In this document: positions 26,869 through 36,177 of the stretch, in pieces | Numbering within the stretch: position 1 is the stretch's first letter | Layout: the number at the start of each line of letters is the position of its first letter | Assembly: GCA_017937685.1 (NCBI GenBank) | Contig: JAGBDD010000150.1 | Location: 1-42,626 of the forward strand | DNA: 42,626 bases | Direction of reading: 5' to 3' | Origin: Thermoguttaceae bacterium | GTDB lineage: Bacteria > Planctomycetota > Planctomycetia > Pirellulales > Thermoguttaceae | The notes under the pieces: model-generated | The model's database searches: none | Seen by the model: only the letters and a program-made list of their open reading frames with translations | Told to the model about the DNA's origin: nothing | Position numbers and translations under genes: made by a program

Positions 26869-27463
26869 GAAGAAAAACGACGAAACATCTCCTCCGGAGT
26901 TCCCACAGTTCCGCCGGTAAAGCAAAATCGTTGAAGCGGATGGAACGACGCTTCCCGTCCACGTTCGCCAAGGGCGCGCCTCCGACCGCAAGAGACGACG
27001 GAAACGCAATCGTCGCCGCCGCGCTCGTCCCCCAAGCCGTCGGCGTCGTTCCAACCGCGTTATTTCCGCTCGATCGCGGCGTCGATTTTCTTATTTTTGC
27101 AACAGAATTGCGTCCGACTCGTCTAAAATCTTGGCAAATCTTTGGTTAATTGAAGCGCGAACCGCCAAGGCGCCGCGACGATGGGAAAAAAGAAGAAAAT
27201 TGGGGCCCTTTCGTCGCCGACGCTAAACCTCCCGCGACAAACGCGAATCCAATCTTTTTCATCGCCGGCCTTCGGCAAGCGCGCTCCGCCGACGTTAAGT
27301 TCTCGCGACGCTCCTTTGATTTTTCATTTTTCGCATCGTTAATCTTTATCCCGCCGTTCCCCAACGGTTGGACGAGGCCGACGCTTCCCGTTTACGCGTC
27401 GGGGCCTCGTCGCTTAAATCGGCGAAAAACGCCGCGCCGCCCGCCGACGACGCGACGTCGTTT
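26869..27463. other. Gene-free stretch upstream of the SulP cassette
   Basis: Nearly 600 bases between the SulP promoter and the large YFDGSE protein gene. No convincing start and Shine-Dalgarno pair is present. A minus-strand frame from about 27090 to 26830 is open and its part ending LPAELWELRRR looks native in codon use, while its last residues run into the SulP promoter; it may be the decayed 3' end of a gene cut by the insertion. A second minus-strand frame (27364-27146) has a signal-like stretch MKKIGFAFVAGGLASA but no Shine-Dalgarno site. Confidence 0.35.
27371..27411 (-). terminator. Strong GC hairpin after the YFDGSE protein gene
   Basis: Arms GACGAGGCCGACGC (27371-27384) and GCGTCGGGGCCTCGTC (27396-27411) pair with a two-base bulge. 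It follows the stop codon of the minus-strand gene but has no T-run, so it could be a transcript end structure without intrinsic termination. Confidence 0.5.
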
Positions 27464-30400
27464 TCATTGCGGAATCGGCCAAACTTCGTCCGTGTAAAGG
27501 GGCGTTCGGACGCGAAGCGGCAAGTCGAGACCGGCGTCGGCGCTAAACTCGACGCGGTAAACGCCCGGTTCGAGCCGAATCTCAACGTTTTGCATTTCAA
27601 CGGCTTCCGGCTCGGCAAGCGGTTGTCCGTACCGCTTCGGCGTCTCGCCCGGAAGCGCGAACAAATATTGACCGCGCGTCGCTTCCGACGGGATCGCAAG
27701 GGTCGCGTCGACCTTTTCTCCGGTTACCTTAACCCGAGGATTCGCAACCTTTGCGCCGTCCGCCGTCGCCGCGTCGGTTTCTCGGAAATGAACTTGCAAA
27801 CCGAGTCGGCAAGGCTTTTCGACGCGGAGTTCCCAAGTTCGCGACGCCGCGTCGGCGCCGATTTCTTGCCAAAGCGGATAAACGACGCGTCGGAACGACT
27901 TAGAACCGTCGGACGCCGTTTCGAGTCGCAAATCGTTCCGCTTTCCGAGAAGCTCGTTTCGCTCCTCAACCGTTTTTTTCCCGTAAAGAGCCGGGTCGAC
28001 GCGCAGTAACGCTTTCACTTCTTCCGGAACGCGACCGGAAAGGCGCAACTCTTCGTAAGTCCTTATCAAATCGAGAATTTCGCCGATAAACGGATGTTTC
28101 GACGCGGCGCCGACCGACGCTTGGAACGAGAACGACGCGTCGTAACCGATCGTCGTTCCGAGGCAGTACTCGTACATATCCGGCGTCGCGTTGCGGTCGT
28201 ACCCGTAATACCAGCCGACGTCGAGACGCATATTGTTGTCTTTCATTCCGAGAAAACCGCCGGAACGCTCTTCCAAATAAGCCTTTAGGTCGTCGTGTCC
28301 GTCCGCCGACGCCGAACGCGAAATCATATGCCAAGAATACGGCGAACAACTGCTCCCTTGATAAAGAATATTCTTATCGTTAATCTTGTCGTAAAACGCT
28401 TTATGAAGCCGCGCGTTGTAATACCAATGTTCCGAACCGTCTCCCGGGCGTTGCAACAATTCGGAACCGTCGAAGTAAATCATATCGAGCGGCAACTCGT
28501 TCGCCAGCCGCGCGAAATTTCCGGCAATTTCGTCGATAAAGTCCGTGTCGAGGTCGGGCAGATGATACCCGTAAGCGCGAATGAAATGCGACGCTTTAGC
28601 GCCCTTTTTATGCGCCGCAATCTTCGTCCCGTAAAGTCCGCGTTCGCAATCGGTTAAACCGTTCGCGTCGACGCCGCCGTATCGGATCAATTCGTCGTCG
28701 ATGCGAACGACTTGCCCGGAGCCCATATACGGGTCTTGTCCGACCGGGAAAACGGTCGCGTCGGTCGCCGTCCGGATCGTTTTTTCGCTTGGGTCGGCGC
28801 TCAAATCGGCGGCCAACGTCGTCGACTCGCCGAGGAGGAAACGTTCGTCCGGAACCGGCGTCAAGTACGGATCGTTCCTATCCACCGACGCCGCAAGGAA
28901 ATGGAACCCGAAACGGATTCCTTCGGCGCGGAATTTTTCGATCGTTCGACGCAACGTCGGCAAACCGCCCGGAAAGTTCTTTTCGTTGACGCGGTAACAA
29001 CCGGTCGACTCGCACCAAGAGTTTTGCAGGAGCAGAATTTGCTTAAACCCGCCCCGTTTCGCGAATTGCAGCGCCGCTTCGTACTCGTCGACGTTAAAAT
29101 AGGTAAGGAAAAAGTAAGAATCGCGAACGTGTTGCGAGGCGTCGCGCCAACCGCCCCCCGGCTTCGGCGACGGAATCCCCGCCGTTCGCTGCATTCGCTC
29201 GACCGCTTTCGGCCAATTTTCCGCCGTCGCCGCGACGACCGCGCATTGCGCCCCCTCGACGCCGTGTCGCTTGTAAGCGTTCGCCGACAAAATCCGCGTC
29301 GGCGCGTCCCAAAGGGGCGACGTCGCGTCCGCAAAGTCTTCGAGGAGAACGGTTCGCTCGTCGGCGCCCTCCCCGAAAACCGCCTCGACGCGGTCGATCA
29401 GCGTTCGAACGCTCTTCTTGCCCGGCAGCGAGTTGTAATAAAAGTAGAGCCGCCGGACGTCGTCGTAAGTCAGATCGTTCAGCGGCGGCGCCGTTAAGTC
29501 GAGCGTTCGCCAACCTTTAAAGTCGATCGGTATGTAATCGTCGCGATGCCCGCTCTTCCCGCCGAGTTGAACTTTGAGCTGTTGTCCGCCGCCGTCCCCC
29601 CAAACGCGAACGCGAATCGCCCGGCAACCGGTTAGGTCGAACGGCGTTTGAAACGAACGTCCGCGCACCGACCAACCGTCGTTTTTGTCGCGAGTCGACG
29701 TCGCGCAAAATTCGGCGACCGGCTTTGGCGCGTTGGGCCCGATTTTAACGGAAAGCTCGATTTTATCGGATTTACCGTCGTCGCCGACGACGTTTTCCGC
29801 GTCGGCTCGCGCCAACGGTCGGAACGAATGCGAGCAACCGTCGAGGTTGGTTTGCGCCCGTCCGGAGTGCGACGAAAGGGGGCGAACGTTCGGCGCCGCC
29901 GTCATTACCGCGACGCGGAAACCGTCGTCGGCGATCGCGGCGTTGATTTGGCCGGCAATTCGGGAATCTTTGGGCGCGCCAAGCCGGAAAATCGCGATTT
30001 CGTCGACCGGCGACTTTTCTTCGAGTCCGATCAAGCGGAAAACGACGCTTCCCGGCCCCGGCTTCGCTTCAAACTTCGCCCGCGTTCCGTCCTCGAACTT
30101 GACGATTAACGTTTCAAACGCCGTTTTTTCTTCCGTTTTTCGTTCGACTCGCGTCGCGTCGACGGTTCGACCGCTCGAAACGAACGAAAACGCTCGAACC
30201 GGCGCGCTCGTTTCGGCGCCGTCCGCTCGCTCCAAAAGGACGGTCGCGTCGACGCCGAGCGTCAACGCCGCGTCGCCGAGATTCCAAACCGCCGCCGGTT
30301 TTGCCGGTTTGGCGGCATTTTCCGATTTTAACGTCGTCAATTCAGGAACGGGCGCCGGAATCGCCGCCGACTCCGCCAACGCCGGAACGTTCGCCGCCGT

Positions 30401-30481
30401 CAAAACCGCCCCCAACGCAACGACGCCCGCCGCCGCGTTCCGTTTCGTCGTTTTTTTCCAATTTTGCCGATTTTTCCGCAT
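27464..30481 (-). CDS. Large secreted protein, probable unassigned glycoside hydrolase with a jelly-roll-like domain
   Basis: I do not recognise a named family for this 1005-residue protein. A signal peptide covers about residues 1-38 (ending VPALAES). A jelly-roll or carbohydrate-binding-like part lies at about 260-375, containing FDLTGCRAIRVRVWGDGGGQ and YIPIDFKGWRTLDL. The middle (about 460-800) reads like a TIM barrel: RGGFKQILLLQNSWCES, GIRFGFHFLAAS, and DMIYFDGSELLQ with an Asp (671) and Glu (674) placed like catalytic acids after a beta strand. The C-terminus ends in beta strands. An extracellular glycosidase is therefore the best guess (inference). ATG 30481 is chosen for GGGAGG upstream and the signal peptide; a longer start at 30634 lacks both. 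The PmoA-like gene lies 194 bases upstream. Confidence 0.78.
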   Translation of the reverse strand: MRKNRQNWKKTTKRNAAAGVVALGAVLTAANVPALAESAAIPAPVPELTTLKSENAAKPAKPAAVWNLGDAALTLGVDATVLLERADGAETSAPVRAFSFVSSGRTVDATRVERKTEEKTAFETLIVKFEDGTRAKFEAKPGPGSVVFRLIGLEEKSPVDEIAIFRLGAPKDSRIAGQINAAIADDGFRVAVMTAAPNVRPLSSHSGRAQTNLDGCSHSFRPLARADAENVVGDDGKSDKIELSVKIGPNAPKPVAEFCATSTRDKNDGWSVRGRSFQTPFDLTGCRAIRVRVWGDGGGQQLKVQLGGKSGHRDDYIPIDFKGWRTLDLTAPPLNDLTYDDVRRLYFYYNSLPGKKSVRTLIDRVEAVFGEGADERTVLLEDFADATSPLWDAPTRILSANAYKRHGVEGAQCAVVAATAENWPKAVERMQRTAGIPSPKPGGGWRDASQHVRDSYFFLTYFNVDEYEAALQFAKRGGFKQILLLQNSWCESTGCYRVNEKNFPGGLPTLRRTIEKFRAEGIRFGFHFLAASVDRNDPYLTPVPDERFLLGESTTLAADLSADPSEKTIRTATDATVFPVGQDPYMGSGQVVRIDDELIRYGGVDANGLTDCERGLYGTKIAAHKKGAKASHFIRAYGYHLPDLDTDFIDEIAGNFARLANELPLDMIYFDGSELLQRPGDGSEHWYYNARLHKAFYDKINDKNILYQGSSCSPYSWHMISRSASADGHDDLKAYLEERSGGFLGMKDNNMRLDVGWYYGYDRNATPDMYEYCLGTTIGYDASFSFQASVGAASKHPFIGEILDLIRTYEELRLSGRVPEEVKALLRVDPALYGKKTVEERNELLGKRNDLRLETASDGSKSFRRVVYPLWQEIGADAASRTWELRVEKPCRLGLQVHFRETDAATADGAKVANPRVKVTGEKVDATLAIPSEATRGQYLFALPGETPKRYGQPLAEPEAVEMQNVEIRLEPGVYRVEFSADAGLDLPLRVRTPLYTDEVWPIPQ

Positions 30482-30675
30482 CGTCGCCTCCCGAACGCCG
30501 CCCGCGAACGCTCGCCGGCGCCGTTTTCCTTCTCGATAATAACGTCTTGAAACTCGAAAATTCGCCCTTATATTAATATTGACAAAACCGACGAAACGAC
30601 GGCGACTCGAACGACGCTCGAATCGCCGCCGCAACGCCGTTAAACCGCCGCCAAACTCAGCGCAATTCCGCTAAT

Positions 30676-31872
30676 TTAACGCGTTTTCTCCTCTTCCGCC
30701 CAACGTTCGAAGGCCTTTTGAAGCGTTTCCTTCGCGACGAGGCCTTCGTGCAGCCAAATTCGCGCGCGCATCTCGATCCGCTCGCCCGGCTCGAATTTTT
30801 GTTCGACGACGCCCGGCCAACCGACGCAAAGCGGCCCGTAATAACGAGTTAACCAAGTCGGCGGGAAATCGGGAAAGTTCGGCGAAAGGAAGATCGCGGC
30901 GCCGCTCAACGCGGTTTTCTCGCCGGTTTCCTTGTCGGGCGCGCCGAATCGCGACGTAAAATCGGCCCAACGAAGCAGTTTTTCCGGCATATCGCCCTTC
31001 GCGAGGCCTTCGTCGGTCAGAATAAATCGATCTTCGCCGTTTTTGCCGACCGGTCGGAAGCGGATTGTTAGCCCGCCGTAACTTTTACCTTCCGCGCCGC
31101 GCAACGAAATCGGTTTTTCGTTCGGAATTAAGACGATTTCAACGTCGACCGAACGGCAACGAACGCTTTCGAACGTCTCGATCGGCCCGGTTTTGACGCG
31201 AACGATTTCCGTAACGACTTTTTCGCCGTACAGCGGCGCGTTTTCGGCGATTCGCTCCCCGACGCGTTCCCCAATTTGCCCGTCTTTCGCGGTCGGGTCG
31301 AGTTCCGCGTCCGTTTTCGTCGCGTTCGGGCCGACGAACCAACCGTTTTCAACCGCAAATTCGGCAAACTCGCCGCCTTTTTCGCCGCCGACCGTCGGAC
31401 GGTCGAGGAAACGAACGAAACGTTGACGAATCGGCGCGTTCGTCGTCCAAAGGTCGTATTCGCGCTTCGTTCCGTCCGCTTCCCAAACGCCGACCGCGGG
31501 CCAAGTCCAAAAAACGCCGCGATGATGATAATGATCTTTCGGCGCCAAATCGGTCAGATTTTCGCCGTCGACGCCGTTCAGCGGATAGAGATAGCACCCC
31601 GCGCCGCGACGAGAATCGGTTTTCGGCACGTTTTCGTGTTCCAGAAACGAATAGCGGTAACTAAAAACGACTTTTTCGCCGTCTCTCAACGTTAACTCGC
31701 CGTCGTCGAGAGCCCATTCGAACGCGGAGTCCGCGTTCATTTTTCCCTCCGTCGCTTCCGCCGCCAACGCGCCGCAATTCAGCGAAAAAATCGTTAAAAA
31801 CGCTAAAACCGCTTTTGCCGTCCAAGGGAAAAAAGTCGTCGCCGCTTTCGTATTTTGACTTATCTTTCTCAC
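30676..31872 (-). CDS. Secreted PmoA-like protein (DUF6807 family)
   Basis: The 398-residue protein begins with a GTG codon and has a hydrophobic leader (about residues 17-38, AVLAFLTIFSLNCGALAAE). The family pattern is clear: GCYLYPLNGVDGENLTDLAP, then KDHYHHRGVFWTWPAVGVW, and later GLTIRFRPVG and FLSPNFPDFPPTWLTRYY. This is the DUF6807/PmoA family of secreted proteins often found beside carbohydrate-active genes in Planctomycetes and Bacteroidetes. The name PmoA is historical and does not imply methane oxidation. Its biochemical activity is not known to me. No good Shine-Dalgarno is seen before the GTG (only GCGAG), so the start is uncertain. It precedes the YFDGSE protein gene on the same strand and may be in one operon. 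Confidence 0.82.
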   Translation of the reverse strand: MRKISQNTKAATTFFPWTAKAVLAFLTIFSLNCGALAAEATEGKMNADSAFEWALDDGELTLRDGEKVVFSYRYSFLEHENVPKTDSRRGAGCYLYPLNGVDGENLTDLAPKDHYHHRGVFWTWPAVGVWEADGTKREYDLWTTNAPIRQRFVRFLDRPTVGGEKGGEFAEFAVENGWFVGPNATKTDAELDPTAKDGQIGERVGERIAENAPLYGEKVVTEIVRVKTGPIETFESVRCRSVDVEIVLIPNEKPISLRGAEGKSYGGLTIRFRPVGKNGEDRFILTDEGLAKGDMPEKLLRWADFTSRFGAPDKETGEKTALSGAAIFLSPNFPDFPPTWLTRYYGPLCVGWPGVVEQKFEPGERIEMRARIWLHEGLVAKETLQKAFERWAEEEKTR

Positions 31873-32149
31873 CGCTAAACTCGCTTTTTGTTAAATATTG
31901 CCTTTTTTAGTTCGCGCGCCTTAAATTTCGGCTCAAATTTCACCGTTTGTTCTTGTTTTAAAACACATTTCTCTTCGTCGTTTTTATCCTTCTTTTACGC
32001 CAATCGCCTATTCCTCCCCAACTTTTTAACGGTCGCTTCCCCTACAACCCGTTATCTTCGCGTCATTTTTTTAATCTTTTCAATTTTATCGTTTCTCTCA
32101 ACGGTTAATCTTTGCGCATCTTGCGCCGAGCGCCCAATCTCAAGTTAAA
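31873..32149. other. AT-richer divergent intergenic region
   Basis: Between the PmoA-like gene and the plus-strand hypothetical gene. The stretch is noticeably T-rich on the plus strand (many TTTT and CTTT words) and should hold divergent promoters, but no -35/-10 pair stands out. No coding region with a plausible start is seen. Confidence 0.4.
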
Positions 32150-32269
32150 TTGGATAAGACCAGCCGCCTCGGTCGCCCTTTTAGTTCCCTTGACGTCAAC
32201 GTCCACCCCGACGCGCCGCCGGCCGTCTTTAAAGGAATCGCCCAAGAATGCGCACCACCGCCGACTTAA
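32150..32269 (+). CDS. Possible small ORF overlapping the start of the next gene
   Basis: A 39-codon frame starting at TTG 32150 ends TAA at 32267-32269, overlapping the start of the next gene by 22 bases. Its sequence, [19 protein letters not shown] followed by [15 protein letters not shown], uses native codons (GAC GTC AAC GTC, GGA ATC) and has no low-complexity character. There is no ATG and no clear Shine-Dalgarno site, so it may be a leader ORF, the displaced N-terminus of the following protein through a frameshift, or chance. Function unknown. Confidence 0.2.
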   Translation: MDKTSRLGRPFSSLDVNVHPDAPPAVFKGIAQECAPPPT

Positions 32270-32964
32270 ACCGGATTATCGATAAAATCGCCGATACCAA
32301 TCCCGCTCGCTTTGACGCGACTTCTTCCGAACGCGTCGAAGTTTCCCAATCCCCCGTCCCCCGTTCTTCCGAAACGTCGTCCGGCGACAAGAGCCCCAAG
32401 GCCGACGGCGGAAACGACGAAAAAACGGATTCGCGCCCGCTCGATCCGCGTTGCGCCGAGGAGTTCGACTCGCTCGCGCCGTCGACGACGCGTTCCGCTC
32501 GAACGCGCCGTCGGACTTCGGACGACTCGACTTCTCGGCTTGCTTCCTTACGTTCCTCCGACAAAAACGCCAAAAGCGGAAAAGTCGGCAAAACCGTCAA
32601 AGTTTCCGAAGGCGACGCGGAAAAACGCGCCTCGAAAGACGCCGACGAAGAGATAAAACGAACGCAACGCCGCCGACAAATCGATCCGACCACTTGCGAA
32701 CGCGATTACTCGACCGACGAAATCGAATTTATGAAAGCGCTCGACGATTATAAACGTTCCAGCGGGCGAATGTTTCCGACGTGCAGCGAAATATTAGAAG
32801 TCTTTAAGTCGCTCGGATACGTCAAAATCGCGCGCGACAAATCGCCCGACGATTCGCCGAAACGCAACGCGCGAACAAGTCGCGCCGCGACGCCCGCCTT
32901 TTTAAACGACGAAGAAAACGACGCCTTCAAGTTTGACGACGCGCCCGTTCTCGGAATCGCTTAG
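32248..32964 (+). CDS. Hypothetical protein with planctomycete-type [14 protein letters not shown]-terminal block
   Basis: The 238-residue protein has an N-terminal two thirds that is charged, Ser/Lys/Arg-rich and probably disordered. The folded-looking part is at about 150-195: [20 protein letters not shown] followed by [20 protein letters not shown]. Similar short blocks (DDYK..SGR.FPT..E.L.V...LGY) occur in many planctomycete hypothetical proteins as I recall, with unknown function. There is no signal peptide or membrane segment. AAAGGA lies 11 bases before ATG 32248. It is divergent from the PmoA-like gene and convergent with the YggS-family gene. A DNA-binding or regulatory role would be speculation. 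Confidence 0.75.
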   Translation: MRTTADLNRIIDKIADTNPARFDATSSERVEVSQSPVPRSSETSSGDKSPKADGGNDEKTDSRPLDPRCAEEFDSLAPSTTRSARTRRRTSDDSTSRLASLRSSDKNAKSGKVGKTVKVSEGDAEKRASKDADEEIKRTQRRRQIDPTTCERDYSTDEIEFMKALDDYKRSSGRMFPTCSEILEVFKSLGYVKIARDKSPDDSPKRNARTSRAATPAFLNDEENDAFKFDDAPVLGIA

Positions 32965-33024
32965 TTCGACGTTCGTCTCGCGACGCTTTTCAAACGCTTC
33001 GCCGACGCGCCCGCCGCCAACGTT

Positions 33025-33945
33025 TCACGACGCCGGATAGAGAATCGAACCGACGCGCACGAGCGTCGCGCCCTCCTCGATCGCGGTCTCGAAGTCGCCG
33101 CTCATCCCCATCGAAAGTTCGGTAAAATCCGAAAAATCGGGATATTGCGTTCGGCAACGTTCGAGCGTCTCGCGAAGCGTCGCGAACTGGCGGCGCGTTT
33201 CGGCCTCGGTCGCGGTCAAGCCGGCCATCCCCATCAGACCACGAATCTTCACCCGACGAAACGCCGCCGTTTTCGGCAAAACGTCGAGCAATTCGTCGGG
33301 CTCGAACCCTTGTTTCGCGGCGTCGTCGGAGAGCCGAACCTCAAGAAGCGCCGAAATCGTTTCCGGAAAAACGGGCTCGTCGGCGGAGCGTTTTCCCGAC
33401 GCCGCGCGCTCGCTTTCCTCGCTCAACATTCGGTCGAGAGCCTCCAATAATTTCAGCGAGTCGAGCGAATGAAGGAGCGAAACGAAGGGCAAAATTCGAC
33501 GCGCCTTATTCCGTTGGAGCGGGCCGATGAAGTGCCAACGCAACCGCCCGACGCTCGAAACGGCGTCGTTCCCGCCTTGCGACGCGATTGCAACATCTTT
33601 GCTCGCAACGCTTTGCAAAGGCTCTCCGTCGTTCGCGTTTTCCGTCGAACGCAGGGCTTGCGGAGCATAATCGAGCGGCGCCGCCCTCGCGTTCCAATAC
33701 GGCGACGCGGCCCAAAAGTTCGCCTTCTCTAAAAATTTTTGCGGTCGATTCTCGCCCAAGTCAAACGCTCCGGCGCGCAACAGCCCGGAAACGATCCCGT
33801 CGTCCGGCGCCGAATATTTCGACACCGCGACTAACGTTACGTCGGAACCGCGCCGCCCGGAACGCCGCGCCGCCGCGTCGATCCGTTCGCGAACCCGCTC
33901 GACGTTCTCCTTGATTTCCGCTTCAACCGCCTCCCGCGACTTCAC
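33025..33945 (-). CDS. YggS/PLPBP-family pyridoxal-phosphate homeostasis protein with an insertion
   Basis: The family motifs are all present: TLVAVSKYSAPDD with PLP-lysine Lys43, DLGENRPQKFLEK, LRWHFIGPLQRNKARR, LLEVRLSDDAAKQGF, RGLMGMAGL, and ELSMGMSGDFETAIEEGATL with the phosphate-binding end VRVGSILYP. YggS proteins hold PLP and balance vitamin B6 and amino acid pools in the cytoplasm. The 306-residue length exceeds the usual 220-235 because of an insertion at about residues 84-134, between the ENR and WHFIG blocks, rich in Ala, Ser and Asn. The start is GTG 33945, preceded by AAGGAGA with a 6-base gap. It is monocistronic as far as can be seen. Confidence 0.92.
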   Translation of the reverse strand: MKSREAVEAEIKENVERVRERIDAAARRSGRRGSDVTLVAVSKYSAPDDGIVSGLLRAGAFDLGENRPQKFLEKANFWAASPYWNARAAPLDYAPQALRSTENANDGEPLQSVASKDVAIASQGGNDAVSSVGRLRWHFIGPLQRNKARRILPFVSLLHSLDSLKLLEALDRMLSEESERAASGKRSADEPVFPETISALLEVRLSDDAAKQGFEPDELLDVLPKTAAFRRVKIRGLMGMAGLTATEAETRRQFATLRETLERCRTQYPDFSDFTELSMGMSGDFETAIEEGATLVRVGSILYPAS

Positions 33946-34178
33946 CGCCGTCTCCTTCCTTCGCTTTTCGTTCTTTGTCGTTTTATCGTTAAAATCGCCA
34001 AAATTCGCCGCGTCCGCCGTTTCGTTAAGACAAAACGCCGCCGTTCGCCGCCGCTTGAACGCGTTTCAGCGACGTTTTTCAAACGGCGACGGCGCAAAAA
34101 GGCCCGTCAAACGTTCCGACGCGACGAACGCCGCCGCGTCGAAACGCTTTTAAAATCGACGGTTAAGCCTGTTCAAAC

Positions 34179-35690
34179 TCAAACTTTGTCGGCGGTCGGA
34201 ACGACGAACTCGCCGCGATATTCGCGGGTTTCCATCGCCTTCGCTTCCGCGTCGTCGACAAACGACTCGGTTTTCGGGTCGATTTTCAACATACGGCCCA
34301 TCGAAATCGGCGTTTTCGCGAGGTCGACGCCGTTCTTTTGGAGGTGCGCCAAGGTGCGCCCGAGCGTTTCGACGTTGTCGTCGTTCCCCGGAACCGCTTC
34401 CAAAACCTTCTTCGCTTCTTCCGGCGAAACTTTGTTTTCTTCGCCGAGATAGTACGAGATGTTGCCGAGGTGCGAGAGCGCCGCGGAGAGGTGCCCGCAA
34501 CGCGCGTCGGCGTTCAAGCTCGCGTAATCGTCGTTCTTGACGGCGTCGAGGAAGTTGCGGAAGTGGTTCAGGTCGCGCCCGCCCTTGAACTCCTTAATTT
34601 GTTTGCCGTCGAGGTCGTAAGCGACGCAATAACCGTAGTTAACTTGAACGATGTAACCTTCCGAACCGTAAGCGACGACGCCGATCGAAGCGCCGCGATA
34701 CGCTTCCGTTTCGAGACCGCGCGTTTCGAAAACGAGCGTTTTACCGTCGGCGTAATTGTAAATCGACACTTCGGTGTTCGCGGTGTCGCCGGCGTCGACG
34801 TAATTCTCGTCTTTGCGTTCCGCTTGGTAACCGAGGCGACCGCCGTAAGAGATAACGCTCGTCGGGAAATCTTCGACGCCGAGCAGAGTGCGCGCAATGT
34901 CGGTTTGGTGCGGGCCTTGGTTCCCGAGGTCGCCGTTGCCGTAAAGGCGTTGCCAGTGCCAGTCGTAGTGGAAGTTTGGACGGGTCGGCGGGTCGACGAT
35001 CGGCGCCGGGCCGCTCCAGAGGTTGTAGTCGACCGTTTCCGGAACCTTGTATTTCCCGAGCGCGCCGATCGACTTGCGACGTTTGTAGCAGAGGCCGCGA
35101 GTCAGTTTGATTTCGCCGACGCCGCCGTCTTTAGCGAACTTGAACGCGCCTTGAATCGCTTCGTTCGAACGGCATTGCGACCCGACTTGACACATCACGC
35201 CGTATTTTTTCGCGGCGGCGATGAGCGCTTTCCCTTCGTGAATGTTGTGCGAAATCGGCTTTTCGATGTAAACGTGTTTCCCGGCTTGCATCGCCCAGAC
35301 GCCGCAGAGCGCGTGCCAGTGGTTCGCCGACGCGCAGGTAACGACGTCGACCGCCGGATCGGCGAACGCTTCGCGCATATCGGCGACGACCTTCGGCTTG
35401 CGCCCGGTCTTTTTCTCAATATCTTTAGCGCGATTTTCGGCGCGCGGAAGATCGGGATCGCAGAGGTAAAGGATTTCGGAACGCCCGTCCGCGAGGAGTT
35501 CGCCGATATGGCTGCCGGCGCGACCGCCGCAACCGACGATCGCCACGCCGAATTTTTCGTTAGCGGCAACTTTTTCCGCGTCTTGAGCGCGGGCCGAAGC
35601 CGGGAGCCAAAGGCCGCTCGTCGCCGCGGACGCGGCCGCCGCCGTCAAAAGAGCGTCGCCCATAAAACGTCGTCGAGAAATCGATTTCAT
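34179..35690 (-). CDS. Tat-exported Gfo/Idh/MocA family oxidoreductase
   Basis: The 503-residue protein starts with a Tat leader (SRRRFMG, then a hydrophobic Ala-rich stretch to about residue 35). The NAD-binding Rossmann start is FGVAIVGCGGRAGSHIGELL, followed by VVTCASANHWHAL and the family motif EKPISHNIHEGKALIAAAKK. The C-terminal beta sheet domain follows, with ISYGGRLGYQAERKDENY. Such exported oxidoreductases are numerous in Planctomycetes and are thought to modify sugars or sugar-like ligands, perhaps with tightly bound NAD(P). The exact substrate is unknown. CGGAG lies 8 bases before the ATG. The gene appears alone; the S9 peptidase upstream on the same strand ends in its own terminator. 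Confidence 0.92.
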   Translation of the reverse strand: MKSISRRRFMGDALLTAAAASAATSGLWLPASARAQDAEKVAANEKFGVAIVGCGGRAGSHIGELLADGRSEILYLCDPDLPRAENRAKDIEKKTGRKPKVVADMREAFADPAVDVVTCASANHWHALCGVWAMQAGKHVYIEKPISHNIHEGKALIAAAKKYGVMCQVGSQCRSNEAIQGAFKFAKDGGVGEIKLTRGLCYKRRKSIGALGKYKVPETVDYNLWSGPAPIVDPPTRPNFHYDWHWQRLYGNGDLGNQGPHQTDIARTLLGVEDFPTSVISYGGRLGYQAERKDENYVDAGDTANTEVSIYNYADGKTLVFETRGLETEAYRGASIGVVAYGSEGYIVQVNYGYCVAYDLDGKQIKEFKGGRDLNHFRNFLDAVKNDDYASLNADARCGHLSAALSHLGNISYYLGEENKVSPEEAKKVLEAVPGNDDNVETLGRTLAHLQKNGVDLAKTPISMGRMLKIDPKTESFVDDAEAKAMETREYRGEFVVPTADKV

Positions 35691-36068
35691 CGCAAATACT
35701 CCGAAAATAACGTCAAAAAATCGGGAAAATCGTCAAAAACGCGTTCGACGCCGAGCGAAAACGCCCTTAAATTATTACAACGTCGAACTCGGTTTCGCTC
35801 GCTCCGTCGCGGAATCGCTAAAAACCTCGCCGAGCGAACGCCGCCGACGCCAAAAATCGACCTCGGCGACTAAGAACGCGTTCATTTTAACAGACCGAAA
35901 CCCGAAAAGCAAGAAAAACGTCGAAAAAACGCTCGATTTTTTCGAAAAATTTCGCCGAATCGCCCCGCGACGCGTTTTCAAGACCGACAAAACCGCCGCG
36001 CTTGCCGTTCTTTGCCCAAAAGCGCAAGACGCTCAAACCGCAAAAACGTCAAAACCGGCGACGGCGAT
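35691..36068. other. Gene-free stretch upstream of the Gfo/Idh/MocA gene
   Basis: About 380 bases between the Gfo/Idh/MocA start and the S9 terminator. It is AT-richer near 35760-35960 and probably holds the promoter of the oxidoreductase gene (a TAATAATTT run near 35770-35790 on the minus strand). No coding region can be supported. Confidence 0.4.
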
Positions 36069-36100
36069 AAAAAAAACGCCGCTCGGCGAAGAGCGACGTT
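36069..36100 (-). terminator. Intrinsic terminator of the S9 peptidase gene
   Basis: A 10-bp stem, AACGCCGCTC (36075-36084) with GAGCGACGTT (36091-36100), containing one G-U pair, loop of six bases. On the minus strand it is followed by eight T residues (complement of 36069-36076). It lies about 80 bases beyond the S9 stop codon. Confidence 0.88.
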
Positions 36101-36177
36101 TCGGCGTCGATTATCAAAAAATCAAAAGAACGTCGCGGCGCGTCAAACTTGCGCGCCAAACGCCCGTTTTGAAAATT

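Noticed and set aside
34338..35873. Open plus-strand frame of 511 codons
   Set aside because: Antisense to the Gfo/Idh/MocA gene; same shadow effect, no motif.
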